From positions 62,001-126,000 of the forward strand of contig JAACJM010000083.1 in the NCBI GenBank assembly GCA_013368315.1: a stretch of DNA of 64,000 nt, given 5' to 3'. The number at the start of each line of letters is the position of its first letter. Positions within the stretch are counted from its first letter, which is position 1. This document shows, in pieces, positions 36,403 through 47,729 of the stretch. A program made the translations under genes and the position numbers. A model generated the notes under the pieces. It saw only the letters and a program-made list of their open reading frames with translations, was not told where the DNA came from and did no database searches. This DNA is from Tetrapyrgos nigripes (taxonomy: Eukaryota; Basidiomycota; Agaricomycetes; Agaricales; Campanellaceae).

Positions 36403-39400
36403 TGCATCCTTCATTCACTCTCCATCATGGACTGCTGCCAATATCGCTAATTGTCTAGCATTGCAGAAAGCTTTCAGCCCCGTGTCTCTCTTCATCACTC
36501 ACACTTGCAACCCCGAGTGGCCGGAAATTCTGGCAGAACTTAAGCCCAGCCAGACTGCGAATGACCGTCCTGATGTTGTAGTCCGTGTATACCAACAGCG
36601 ATTCCAGCTTTTCCTGGAGGAGGTGAAGAGGACTTTTGGTGGTCCTAACTATGTCATCACTGTATGCAAGTTCCAGAAACAGGGTTTGCCTCACCACCAC
36701 ATAGCCATCTGCCTCAAACACATGCCCAAACTCCCTCACAAGATTGACATGTTTCTCAGTTGTGAACTTCCAAGAGAGGAAGGACCTCTCCGTGCTGAGG
36801 TCTCAAAATATATGACTCATTATCACAACCCCAACAAGAAGTACCATTGTTGTAGTTGGACTGCAGAAGGCAAACCATGCAGCTACAACTATCCCAAACA
36901 ATTCAACACTGCTTCTTGCTTCGATGAACGTGGTTAGTTCTTTTTGGTGAAAATGCTGCATTGCTCTTGACTTAAACTTTGATGCCGACGTGGCATAGAA
37001 GACCAGGTTATTGTCTCACATGTTCCTTACTGGATCCTAAAATTTGATTGCCATATCAAATACTTCTTCAAAGGCCCTGATCACACCAGTTGGAAAGTGG
37101 CAGTGTCTTCTCTGTCGATACCAACTGTGCCAGGAACTCACCAACCTGTTGACAAAATTCATGACTATGAGCATGGTCATTACATTTCCAGCATCGAAGC
37201 TGCCACCCGTTTGGCTGGGCAGTCTATAGTCACCAAAACTCCTTCTGTCAAATGCTTACCAGTTCATCTTCCTGGCCAACACTGGGGCCAGATGCGTCGA
37301 CTGGGTGGGGCTCTGTCTGCCACATTGCTAATGTGCTATCTGGACCAACCACAACACCCTTTCCTTGACAGCATGACCTATTTGGAATTCAGTGCTAGAT
37401 GCAACATAGTCACACATGACCCTGTTCAACCTGTCACTGACTGTGAAATTGTGGAGAACATTGTGCCTAATCGTACACAAATGCGCATTTGGCTGCTTGC
37501 TGAAAGCCACAGACGTGTGGTAAGAATTGTGATGGTTTATCCTCGTCATGGTGATGTGTTCTATTTGTGTTGCCTTCTCATGCATGGTGGGGCATTTCAC
37601 AGTTGGGAAGACATCTGCACAGTGGATGGAGTTCTCTATGACAGTTTTGCAGATGCTGCAAGGGCCAAAGGTTTATTTGACAATGCAAGTGAAGGAACAC
37701 TCGCTTTCCAAGAATTGGTTGAGGTTGGTGCAAGTCCAGGGCAGCTGCGCTGGCTATTTTGTGTTTTGGCAGTCGAAGGCAAAATTGTCTCGCTCCTGTG
37801 GGATCACTATCACGACCAATTGGGAGCTGACGTTCATGATCACTTCTTGTGATTCAGCACTCATCCTGATGAAAATGCAGTTCACAATGAAGCACTGCTT
37901 TTGCTGCAGCAGCTGTTGTGTGGATTGGGGAAGTGCCTGTCAGACTTTAATCTCCCAGAACCACAACTGCACCAAACAGAGGTGGATGCAGAGCAGATGC
38001 GATGGAATGGGGACCCTCATAATCTATCTGGGTTCCTGAACTCCTTGACTGTGGAACAAGTATGTGTCTTTTCAACCAGCATCCACAATTGAAGCTTATG
38101 AAACGGTTTATAGCGTCAAATTTACAACTGTATAATTGCAGCTCTGAGTCGAAGTAACCCACTGCCAATATACATTGATGGACGTGCTGGCCAGGGGAAG
38201 ACTTATCTTCTCTATGCGAAGCAGGGGAAATCATTCTGTTGTCTGCCTCTTCCGCTTTTGCAGCCAAGAACTATCCTGGGGGTAGGACGTGCCAGTGCAG
38301 GAGCACAATCCTTATTTGACTTCTTCCATCCCAGTTAAACATGGAGGGAGTCATGCTCAACTCCTTTTGGCTGCAAAGTGTCATGTGATTGATGAAATAT
38401 GTGGCCTTCATTTCAAAGCATTCAATTGTGCGGATCGTCTGATGCGAAGCTTGACTGGGAACCTGCAGAATGTGTGGGGCGGAAGGCTTTTGATTACACT
38501 GGGGGATTTCCGACAGGTGAGTATTGGCTTGCTACCAGCTTCTTTTGCCCTACATTGATCAGGTCTCACTAGGTTGCCCCAGTTGTGCGATTTGGGGGAC
38601 AGACAGCTATTACTAAGGCATCCATTTGCACTCAGCCTGTGTTCCACAAGTTTGAAGTGCATGAACTTACTCAGAACTTGTGCCAATCTGCAGATGCCCC
38701 CTTTGCTCAGTTCTTGGACTCCATAGGGGACAACACTTCTGCCAACTGCATTGATCTCAGTCCCATTAGGAGTACATCAAGTGTAGAAGAAGCAACGCTG
38801 TTTGCATTCCCTGACTCGGTCTTGGCTGATCCCCATCAATGTGTGCGATGGGCTATCTTAAGTCCCTACAACGAGAATGTTAACGAATTCAACAATGCAG
38901 TTCTCACATGACTCTCAGGTACAACTAGGACATATTACAGCTGTGACTCTGCCCACACTGAAGATGACACTCAGAGCAGGGAGCAGGAAGCGGTGACAAC
39001 AGTTGACTTTCTAAACAGTCTCAAAGAACCTGGAGTACCTGCTCATGAGCTCAACTTGAAAGTAGGGGCAATTGCTTGCTTTACTCAGAACTTTGATCCA
39101 TCAAAAGGCCTTATGAAAAACACTCAAGTCATTGTGCATTCACTTCTTCGTCACTCAGTGGAAGTGGAGACTATTCCTGAAATCATAGGGGGCCGGCACG
39201 CCCGTTCTGTGAGTGTTTTCTTATTGACAATGGCAAATGTCTGATCGAGTCTGTTTCTAGGAGTGTTTTCATGTACCTCGAATTAATGTCCAATTCACAC
39301 CTTCTGGTTTCAATTTTGTGGTAAACCGTAAACAAATCCTGTTGGTGTTGGCTTACTCTACAACTTTCAATGGCTGTCAAGGTCTGACAGTGTTGAAGTT

Positions 39401-39556
39401 GGTCTTGGACCTCAGACAATCAGTATTTTCAATGGGCAGCTTTACTCTGCGATGACAAGGGTGCCCAATCGGCATGATGTCCTAATTTTGAGGAGTGAAG
39501 GTGATGACTTATCTAAAACTACTAATATTGTATGGCCAGAACTATTGTTGTGGTAA
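36403..39556 (+). pseudogene. Helitron replicase/helicase, Rep and Pif1-like helicase part
   Basis: Continuation of the gene cut at 23533. Rep part: FIHSPSWTAANIANCLALQK, LFITHTCNPEWPEIL and the HUH-like site GLPHHHIAI (about 36685-36705), then SKYMTHYHNP and GKPCSYNYPKQF. Helicase part: LPIYIDGRAGQGKTYLLYA (Walker A, about 38170-38215), a DEICG segment in place of the usual DEAPM (about 38385), GRLLITLGDFRQV, and a C-terminal LTVLKLVLDLRQ block near 39380-39420. The end is IVWPELLLW followed by TAA at 39554. Several introns or frameshifts separate the blocks, and TGA stops occur (for example 38909), so the copy is probably dead. The Walker B change also suggests decay or divergence. Confidence 0.8.
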
Positions 39557-39638
39557 CAATACAACACTTTTGCCATTATAAACATTGATCGAAGCTTTGA
39601 ACTCCTGATATTTTGGTGGCACTGTGTAAGATCTATGC

Positions 39639-39790
39639 ACTTTCCTGTACTTTCCTATGGCTTTCTGGTACCCTTTTACTTTCCTGTACTTTCCTATGAC
39701 TTTCCGGTACAGTCTTACTTTCCAGTACTTTCCTATGACTTTCCGGTACAGTCTTAGTTTCCATTACTTTCCTATTGCTTTCCAATCTTT
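39639..39790. repeat. Imperfect tandem repeat of ACTTTCCTATGACTTTCCGGTAC type
   Basis: Three to four imperfect copies of a unit of about 45 bases built from ACTTTCC, TATGACTTTCC and GGTACAGTCTTA. It lies downstream of the Helitron gene. The following 200 bases to about 39960 are T/C-rich with no gene. Confidence 0.7.
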
Positions 39791-40391
39791 TCTCTTTTCC
39801 TTATTCACACCTTCATTTCCGATTCATATCTGATTCATCTCCAATCCATATCTCATAGCTCCAATTTCCTTATAAGGTGTTCCCCTTCACCTTTCCTGCT
39901 ATAGTTATATTTCCCTTCATTTCCGATCCTTTCCTATCTAATTCCTATGCTCTCCGAAGTAGTACTTAAGCTAGAAAGTTTGTAGTAGATAGCTTAAGTG
40001 CAAAATCGACAAAGCTGGTCTCCTATCCTTCCTCGATGGTTCCCTAGAGCTTCCCAGTCTTTCCCAACTGAAATCCCTATTTATCTTTATAAGCTCTTTC
40101 CTATCTGGATCCACTCGGAATCTCCATCCAATCCACTCAAGACTTCCATCCGGGTCCTTGATGTTTCCTAGCATTGGGTATCCGCATGGACTTGACACAC
40201 TGCGCAGAAAGGGTTTTGTGCTGTGCATTGCTTCAATAATGCATTGGACACTGAACAATGGTTATTTGATTGGTGAACATGTTGGTCATGGCACAGACTT
40301 TTTCTGTGATGCATTGAACATAGAACAAGAGATACTCGATCAGTGACCACGAATACTTAAAGTCTGGCTCAGTGGTGAACCCATTATCATT
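39791..40391. other. Gene-free stretch upstream of the OB-fold-like gene
   Basis: Short frames only. The bases just before 40392 contain no clear TATA box. The stretch probably holds the promoter of the next gene or the end of the Helitron. Confidence 0.4.
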
Positions 40392-41854
40392 ATGTCTTCT
40401 CAAACTGTGCTGACCCTAGCCACTCTATCGCTTATTAATGGTCAGAAGGAAGCAGTCAACGGCAAACCCATGTTTGTCTACAACACATTGTTTGGCCTGG
40501 ACACCTCAGCTCGTGATGCCTTGGTGAGTGTGGTTTGAAGTACCTCAGTGTAAAACTGAAACTGACTGTTCAATAGTACCACACATATATGAGACCAGGC
40601 ACCTCCTTTCATGTGGACAACAGCTGTGTCACTGTCTTAGCTAAGGCAAACATCCCGCCAAATCCAGGACTCCCAATTATTCTCGAGGGTATTGTGGAGT
40701 TGCTCCACCCTGGAGTCCCTACCAACGACGGATATCAGGATTCGATCCCTGTCATGGAAGCGCCATTCATTATAGCTACAGGCAACGTGCTACAAACAAC
40801 AAGTAACAATGATGGGAAGGTATTCGCAATGAGCACTACAGAGTATATGGGGGGTAACACTGTATCATACACATTGCAGTGAGTTGATGCAGTCACATAT
40901 GTTATAACCAAATGCAGACTGTTTGTACAGTTCAATGTATGATCCCATCCATTCCAGATGGAAAAACACTTCACTGCTGCACCTAGGAAACCATGTCTTT
41001 GTCATCGGACAGGCTGTTGACTTTAATGCGAACAATGTCCTTACTCTGAATGTCGAACACATCGTCCTGAACCTTGCTGGTGGAGGTACTTCAACTTCAG
41101 CTCTGCCTACTCCTGCTCCATCTGCGCCAACCAGTGATGATGATGGTCCACCAACCAGGAAAAGACGCTATAATGCGAGACAGACTGGCACTAGGTGAGG
41201 CGATTTTAAATTTCGACCCAATGTTTAATTTTGACAATTTTCAGGAGCAATGCATTGACCATAGTGGCTGATGAGAGCTCGATTAATCAAGTTAGGTGAG
41301 TGGTTGTTGACTCGGAGTATTTAATGTTCAGGACTAACATGCTCTTATACAGCAGTGCAGGCAGCATGGTGGATACTGCTTCCCAGGAGGTTGATATGTC
41401 TGTGGTCACCACAGCAGCAAGCAGGTATTTTTTTAAAAAATTTACATTGTTACAAACCCTGACTTCGTCCTGGACCAAGTGGACACGAGGAGCATGCGAT
41501 TCAACCATATATTTCAGAAGCTGAAGCAGCAAGAAGATTTTTTGCTGCATTACCTGCTCAACATATTGCAGAACTAATGGCAATGTTCACCCTGAATGCA
41601 GGAGCTGTGACTGGGCCAAAGTAAGTGATTGAGACTCATCTGGTCTGTATAAGCACTGACTGGCAGTTTGTGTGTCCAGTAACACTCAACAAACAATTCC
41701 AGCTGTCCCCACTCAGTACGGAACACCCGAACAGAATGTTGAATCTGCTATGATGGCACTGGCGACTCGGGCTCCATCAGTTGGTATTCAGATCCAAGAT
41801 CAGACTGAAAAAGGGTCTGCGAAGGTTCATGGCAAGAAGAAGGCAAAGCAGTAG
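40392..41854 (+). CDS. Multi-exon OB-fold-like protein, possible Helitron accessory
   Basis: Start at 40392 (MSSQTVLTLATLSLINGQ). The exons I support are 40392-40523, 40577-40878, 40931-41194, 41245-41295 and 41353-41424, then further exons to the TAG ending at 41854. Exon phases match up to 41424. The join to the next exon (AEAARRFFAALPAQHIAELM) is one base out of phase, so either an intron border or a frameshift is unresolved. The N-terminal 200 residues look beta-rich: VYNTLFGLD, YMRPGTSFHVDNSCVTVLAK and WKNTSLLHLGNHVFVIGQ followed by NVEHIVLN resemble two OB-fold-like units. The middle is basic (RKRRYNARQTG) and the C-terminus is Lys-rich (KKKAKQ). Such a layout fits a single-strand DNA-binding protein. 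Plant Helitrons carry RPA-like genes, but here the link is inference from proximity. Confidence 0.5.
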
Positions 41855-41991
41855 TCGGTGCCAGCTTATATTTAACTTCTTGCAGTGGCCTATATTTTTT
41901 CGAGTATCAGATCACAATGTGTATGGGAAATGTATGTCTAATTTATATAGTACTGCTATGATATACCCAACGGCTTACTATCCTACGTCCT

Positions 41992-42552
41992 GCAGTGTGT
42001 GTAATGTTTGCAGAGGACGTCACTCGCAATTGGGTGACAGTGTCCTGTGAAATGATTCTGGATATCTGTGCCTGGTTGAATGATCCTTCCATTCCTGATC
42101 TGACCTTAGTGAAATGTCTTGCGAAGGTTCTAACAGTATGTAAAAGAATGTCTATTCCACTCATGACAACTAAGAAAAACTTATAGCCAATGACCTTTAT
42201 GTATGCACCCTACCTTGAACATGTCCTGCCTTCTTACTCTGGTCTGCACTGCCTAATGCTATATCCTGCAGTTTTGGAAGATCAGAAGGTTGTGACTAAT
42301 ATTAGGATTTCTTTCATGCTAGAGGTCACATCTGGAGAAGCTGTTCATCAATTTGTTGACTTCCTGTTGGGTTTGGTAGACTGCGTGCGGACAGACTCCC
42401 CACAGCAGTTTCCCATGGTATCCAATTTAAGCTATGCATGTGGGTTTAGCAACATCTTTGGGTTTGTAGATTTTATGGGTTTGTGGACCGATCTCTTGAT
42501 AAGAGAGGGAAATATGGACACTGCTTTGCCTGAGCTAGTGTATGGTCAGTGA
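41992..42552 (+). other. Unrecognised coding-like segment
   Basis: Two collinear plus-strand frames (41995-42186 and 42190-42552) are separated by three bases. They read like one protein: NWVTVSCEMILDICAWLNDP and later FMLEVTSGEAVHQFVDFLLG. Cysteine and hydrophobic content suggests a folded domain, but no family is recognised. It could be a second gene of the same mobile element. Confidence 0.3.
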
Positions 42553-42849
42553 GTGGTGACTTGGCCTACTGAAGAGGATGACTTGAGATTGCCAGATTGC
42601 ATGGAAACTTGCATATCATTCATGCGGTGAGTGTTCAGTGCTTCACGTGTTCCATACAGTCAGAGTAACAAGTTATAAGGCTGTTGACCAAGGAATAGAC
42701 GACTCAGTTATACTGTAGATAGCAGCAGTGAAGGAGAGCTTCTAAATATGTGGAAGAGTATACATATTATTGCAGCAATTCTGTACAAACTATGTATACT
42801 TTCATTTGTGGTTGAGCGCTTTCCGTAATCTACCAAGAGCATGTACCTG

Positions 42850-44449
42850 CTTCTAATCGTCAAAGTTATAGAAGCCAGAGCAAAGCGACAGCCAAATCAC
42901 TTGTATCATATAAAGCTCATTCCCTACAGTAGATATGGCCTGATGGCGGAGCTGTTATATATATGTGCAGGTGATTTAGTAAGTGGTATTTCTCTTTCTT
43001 GCTCTTGCCAGACATGGATGACATGATGCTGGGTGACTCTGCTGTCTCCCACCTCAAACATGCTGATGACATGGTTATCATTTCCCATTCCCCATCAGGT
43101 CTCCAATGGCACCTGGACAAATTGCAGTCCTGGTGCTATGACAACTTTCTCTCAATCAATCCCTCAAAATCACAAATCATGATGTTCAGTGATTTGCACT
43201 CCATGCTTCCTCATGATACTATTCCTCACGATCCTATTGCTATCATCACAGGTGCTTGTTCACATAGGCTCATTACCCCTAAATTCACCATCCATGGTCA
43301 GCAACTGTGAATCACCGACTCGTTTAAATATGTAGGGATTACTTTCACTTCCACCAGACATGATATCTTCACTTGAGTATACGATACCAAAGCTCATGTT
43401 GCCTGGGTCTCTGCTCATGGTGTTCTTGGCTCAGAAAGGCTAGTAGGGAGGGATCACATGCCACCGAAGCCTCTCAAAGAGCTATATACAGCCTTTGGTT
43501 GACTGCCATCTCATTAGTGGCTGTGAGGTGGTTATAGATGTGTCGAAGAAGGGTATCAATCAATTCCAAGAACTACAGCTTCAGTTCTTGTGCAAAATGC
43601 TTGGGCTGTCCAGTAACTCAATCACTTTCCCCCTATTCACTGAAATGGGTCTGCATCCCATCCATGTTTGCTGGGTAATTCTCACACTCTCTTACCTAAA
43701 ATATCTGCTGGAACTGCCTGACCACAAACTTGCCCAACATGCTTTGCATGCCCTCTATGACCTGCAAATATGTGGAATTCCCTGCTGGCTTTCTGATCTT
43801 GACTGTGCCATCTGAGACTTACCTCTCCTTAACAACTTACTCTTTCTACCTGCTAACAATGATTTCTCACTTCACATCATTGACCTTCTCATAAAAGCTC
43901 TCAGAGGGCTGTCAAACTCCACCCTATCCTCCAACATCAACTCTTTCTCATGTTTATCACTGCTGCAAAATTGTATTGAACCTACTGATCCCAACAAAGA
44001 TACTCATCCCTCATCTCCTGTTCTCTGTCTTTGACACTACCTTGTACAAATTAAAAACCATCAACACTGTCGTTCACTCACCCACCTCCTGTGTGGCAAT
44101 GTATCTCCATTTATCTTTTGCTGCTCCCCTGGCTGGGAACCAGAACTGGACGATGTTCAAGAGCAAAAGATGTGTAGATGGTGCAACTTCACATACGAAA
44201 CACCTGAACACATTGTTATTCAATGCAATTGCTCTCCAGAAATTACATCTCTTCATACTGCTTTCATGCAATCACTTGCTCACTGCCCCTCGTTCCAACA
44301 AACATGTGTTCAAGTTGTTGAAAAGCTGGATCTTTGACTGGAACTTGGTCCCTAGGACAGCCACATTCTTTCACGAAGTGTTGAAGGTATGGAAAGATAC
44401 TTGCAATATCAAAAGGATTGATGAGGAGTTTGAGGATGAGAGGGAATAA
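42850..44449 (+). pseudogene. LINE-type (non-LTR) reverse transcriptase relic
   Basis: The C-terminal half of a non-LTR reverse transcriptase. The catalytic loop region is HLKHADDMVIISHSPSGLQW (about 43045-43100), followed by LSINPSKSQIM, then across stops FKYVGITFTSTRHDIF, LISGCEVVIDVSKKG (about 43505-43550), PLFTEMGLHPIH and LLELPDHKLAQ. Near 44165-44225 another frame shows a zinc-finger segment CRWCNFTYETPEHIVIQCNC, typical of the end of such ORFs. Many stops and frame changes are present and the 5' half is absent, as expected of an old truncated insertion. Confidence 0.8.
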
Positions 44450-44518
44450 TGATGAGCTTCTATTTGACTTGGACTGCTAACTCTTGCTTTGCTAGACTTT
44501 CTACTGCTAGACTTTCTG

Positions 44519-44526
44519 CTATCAGG
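44519..44526. repeat. Target-site duplication of a hAT MITE (CTATCAGG), left
   Basis: Identical to 44834-44841. The pair flanks the inverted repeats exactly. Confidence 0.85.
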
Positions 44527-44833
44527 TAGTGAAAAGCACGGGTTGCGCAGGTTGCCACAGGTTGCGGGTACGGGTCTCGCAGGTACAGGTACAGGTAGTG
44601 ATCTCCAGACCCGTGGCCCCTTCAGGTGGCTCTAGACACCCCAATATTACATGCAATTAACTGTAATAATGTTGAAATAGCTTAACGGTTAACTGCGTAC
44701 TGATTTGAGGACCCAATTTTGCGAGGTCTTGAGTTCAAGCCCTGCTAGCAGCGTGACCCGTGGGTATTTTTGCACACGGGTATGGGTACGGGTCGTGCCA
44801 AAAGTACCCGCGGGATACCCGTGCAGTTCACTA
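44527..44833. mobile_element. hAT-type MITE (307 bp)
   Basis: The ends are inverted repeats TAGTGAAAAGCACGGGT / TAGTGAACTGCACGGGT (15 of 17 identical), flanked by a perfect 8-base duplication CTATCAGG. It is rich in GGGTACGGGT-type units near both ends. The middle holds TAGCTTAACGGTTAACTG and, 50 bases on, GAGTTCAAGCCC, which resemble the A and B boxes of a tRNA gene, but no tRNA fold can be drawn. No open frame. Confidence 0.85.
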
Positions 44834-45020
44834 CTATCAGGTGAAATATGAAGGGTTTTTGTTGATTCAATGGCACTTTTTCTTTTTCTTTTCTGTTCTT
44901 ATGTGCATGCTTCTCACCTAGCAGTGGCAACTTTTCCCACTGGGTTTTTAATGTCACCCTGCTAGCCTTTGTCATCATGAAATCTGCCAAAACATGGCCA
45001 TGCATGGATCACGCTGGCCA

Positions 45021-45110
45021 ACATCCACAGTCATGGCCCTTACAGTTCCATGCCATAGAATACTATGGCCAGCATATTCCATCAAGGGCCATGACTGTGG
45101 ATGGTCGGCC
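45021..45110. repeat. Inverted repeat (hairpin) of about 20 + 20 bp
   Basis: CATCCACAGTCATGGCCCTT near 45027-45046 is repeated inverted as AAGGGCCATGACTGTGGATG near 45085-45105. Outer GGCC-type palindromes extend the pair. It may be a small palindromic element. No open frame of interest. Confidence 0.75.
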
Positions 45111-45200
45111 ATACTTCAGTGGATGTTGTGATGGTATTGTAGCATTTTGTTTACTTACTTTGGGGGCCACCCTCTAGACACCAATTGCTCTTTGTATGTA

Positions 45201-45963
45201 CAGTCGAACATCTCAGAATGCATAGAGTTGGTTCCAGGATTTCTCTATGCATTCTGAGATTATGCATTCCACTATAGACCACTAAATTACACAATTTTTT
45301 GTCCGAAATATGCATCCATTGTTGTCTGCTTGACCTGAGTGCCCATATGTTGCTTCAATTTGCCCCAGAACTTGAGAATTGCTTCCTGTAGCTTTAATCC
45401 CCCCTCAGTGAGTACAGGATCATCAAGACAACTGCTCAAACACTGCAATTCAAGTGTTTGGCATGTTCCCATCAATTTGCCAAGACTGATGTCAGGGGAG
45501 CTTCACTCTCATCCTCATCGTCATCCTCAATCTCTATAATCTTCCCACAGCTGACAAGGAACTCATTTCTTCTCTCACTCAGGAGGCATGATTGGAGGGG
45601 AGGGAAAGGGTAAAGATTGCTACGGTTTTGTGAGTGTCAATCCTTGAATTTTTCCAAAAAGTTTTTTGTTCTTCTGTTTTAGAAATTTCATGAGTGCCAC
45701 ATTGGGGGAAACCCTTGCTCTCATTCAGGCAAAACCCTTATTTTCTCACTTTTGATAATTTTATTGTCCCCTAATCTGGACTTTCATGCTCCATTCCATA
45801 CATTTGCATGTAGCTACAAATGCATAATGGTCCAAAATGGCCATGCATTATGCATTATGCAATTTTCAACCATTTTGGCAGAGAACCATGCTCGTTCCAG
45901 TAAATCTTGATGCATTCCAAGATTTATGCAATATGACATTATGCAATCTGAGATGTTTGACTG
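45201..45963. mobile_element. pogo/Fot1-like Tc1-mariner deletion derivative (763 bp)
   Basis: Inverted ends CAGTCGAACATCTCAGAATGCA / CAGTCAAACATCTCAGATTGCA (20 of 22 identical) are flanked by TA on both sides, the signature of Tc1-mariner insertion. It keeps the 3' end of a transposase on the minus strand. TGCAT-rich sequence (ATGCATTATGCA) is repeated inside. The DDE core is missing, so it cannot move on its own. Confidence 0.85.
45287..45550 (-). pseudogene. Transposase C-terminus with PIP-box-like motif
   Basis: On the minus strand an acidic segment IIEIEDDDEDESEAPL is followed by LTEGGLKLQEAILKFW and ends KQTTMDAYFGQKIV. The Q-x-x-M-x-x-Y-F core matches a PCNA-interacting peptide, which is known at the end of pogo-like transposases. 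The catalytic domain is gone. Frame identity between the acidic part and the tail is inferred from order. Confidence 0.55.
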
Positions 45964-45965
45964 TA

Positions 45966-46570
45966 CTGTCACCTGTAACTTATACTTATAGCGCTTCAGC
46001 TGGGTAGATGGTCTACCAACAACACGTCATTGCAGTGCTTGCCCCTATCTGGCTGTTGCTTGCCCTGCTGAACCAGTCCATGGTTCCACAGAGAGTACCC
46101 CCACATTGGGGAACCCTTTTCCAGTGTGGTGTATCCTATCTATAGTACTACATATGATGTACTTGACAATCTTGTGTCAGTTTCCTCTCTCTGTGTCTAC
46201 GTTCACTAACCTTCTCAGTATGTTTTGTTATCTGCTGCCTTCTCCTGGGTCCTATCCCACTCCGTGTCAAGACACATCATACCATCTCCACACCTTCATG
46301 TCAAGACATTGTCATACTGTCTCCATGTCATACCAGCACTTCAGACATGTAGACGCCCTACCCTGCCTGTGAGGACGATTGGCCCTACATCACTGCTGCT
46401 TGCCCTGCAGTATCCAGCAATTGGATCCATGTAGTAGCTCCTTGTAGCTAGTACAGTGCAGCGTAATTCTATCTATCTATCTATCTTAGTCATTCATTCA
46501 TTCTATCTTAGTAAGTGAGGCTTGCCCATTCGACAAGGGTTCAATTATCGCCAGTGGCAAGTATGTGATG
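45966..46570. other. Gene-free stretch with a TCTA microsatellite
   Basis: Short frames only. Near 46468-46486 there are about four and a half units of TCTA, followed by ATTC repeats to 46506. Nothing else is supported. Confidence 0.5.
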
Positions 46571-46575
46571 AAATG

Positions 46576-47729
46576 TCGGAGTAAATATAATGATGTCTTT
46601 TTGCACTCGCTGTAATTCACCTAGACTCTCATGACGTGGCCCGACGCTTATCACGGCTTATAATGACCGAAATCCAGCCCAATTATAATAAAAGCTTTCT
46701 TACAATAAGCCGCTTATGCAAGGGGGACCGAAAATTTTGATTTCGTACACTACGTCGAAAAATTTTTTAACGACCTCTGGGACCCGACCGACCGACCGCT
46801 ACCTACTAAATATGGAAGGTATGCCTATATATGGAAGGTGCAACGTGATACTGACCTTCCATTTTTGGCTTACCCTTGGCTCGGCGCTGTGCGCCTCGCA
46901 GGGAAGCCCTAATCCTAACGCGCTGGGGTGACCCCACGGGTATCTAGACAATGGTACTCGGGTGGCGGGTGTCGGGCCAACTAGTGAAAAGCAGGGGTTT
47001 GGGGGGTCGTGGGGGGTCGCGGGTAGGGGTCTCACGGGTAAGGGTACGGGTATGGATTTCAAACCCGTGCTGACCATAAGGCAGACCCGCCGTACCCGCC
47101 ATCCAAAATTTTGTACCTGTAGTTTACCTCAATATATTCATTACTTTGAGTACGTTCTGTGTAATTCTTTCGTACATATTTCAATAATAGTATTTTGCCA
47201 CCACGACATCCAAATATGGGTAAGTGACATGTCGCTGTTCACACGCCGGAAAGCCTTGATCACTGTGGCTGAATGCTTGAACAAAGCAAAACTGATGTAT
47301 CCCACCTTCAAAAAATAATATTCCATAGCGAGTAGTTGGATTTAGATAGTTACATTATATATCTATACTTGTGAACTGACGGGTTACCCGCCAGGGGTAC
47401 AAACCCGTACCCGTACCTGCCAAACCCGTCAAAAACCCGTACCCTTCTGACGGGGCCAAATGGCTCAATCACCTTCCAAGACAGCTCTGGATGACAAGAA
47501 CTAAGTCAAGAACTATAAAAGGACCCATAATTACATTGATACAAGCCTGTAAACCATAAAAAATTTCACACTTCCAAAATTTTTTAACGACCTCAATGAC
47601 CCGACCGACCGACCCCCGGAGTGTACCGGTCCGCAATCCCGGGTCCCCCTTGCGCTTATGACGTCGCCTACCCATTATGGTGATTATAACGGCTTACGGT
47701 CCGTTATTGCGGCATTTTCAAAGTTCCGA
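46576..47729. mobile_element. Complex of inverted repeats at the right end of the transposon block
   Basis: The right end reads AAAGTTCCGACA. Its inverse TGTCGGA occurs at 46577 and, as a longer 12-base match, at 6125. The left part has ACGGCTTATAATGACC and GCAAGGGGGACC; the right part has the inverse of both in diverged form. Two direct copies of AAAATTTTTTAACGACCTC...GACCCGACCGACCGACC lie at about 46757 and 47575. A second TAGTGAAAAGC end of the hAT MITE type starts at 46982 and is followed by GGGTACGGGT repeats up to about 47450, but I find no clean opposite end. I read this as a nested set of short non-autonomous elements. Confidence 0.45.

Noticed and set aside
22240..39556. Two independent Helitron copies
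   Set aside because: The break points share the KDZ target duplication and the frame is continuous across it, so one gene was split.
44655..44745. tRNA gene in the hAT MITE
   Set aside because: A- and B-box-like strings are present, but the acceptor and T stems do not pair.
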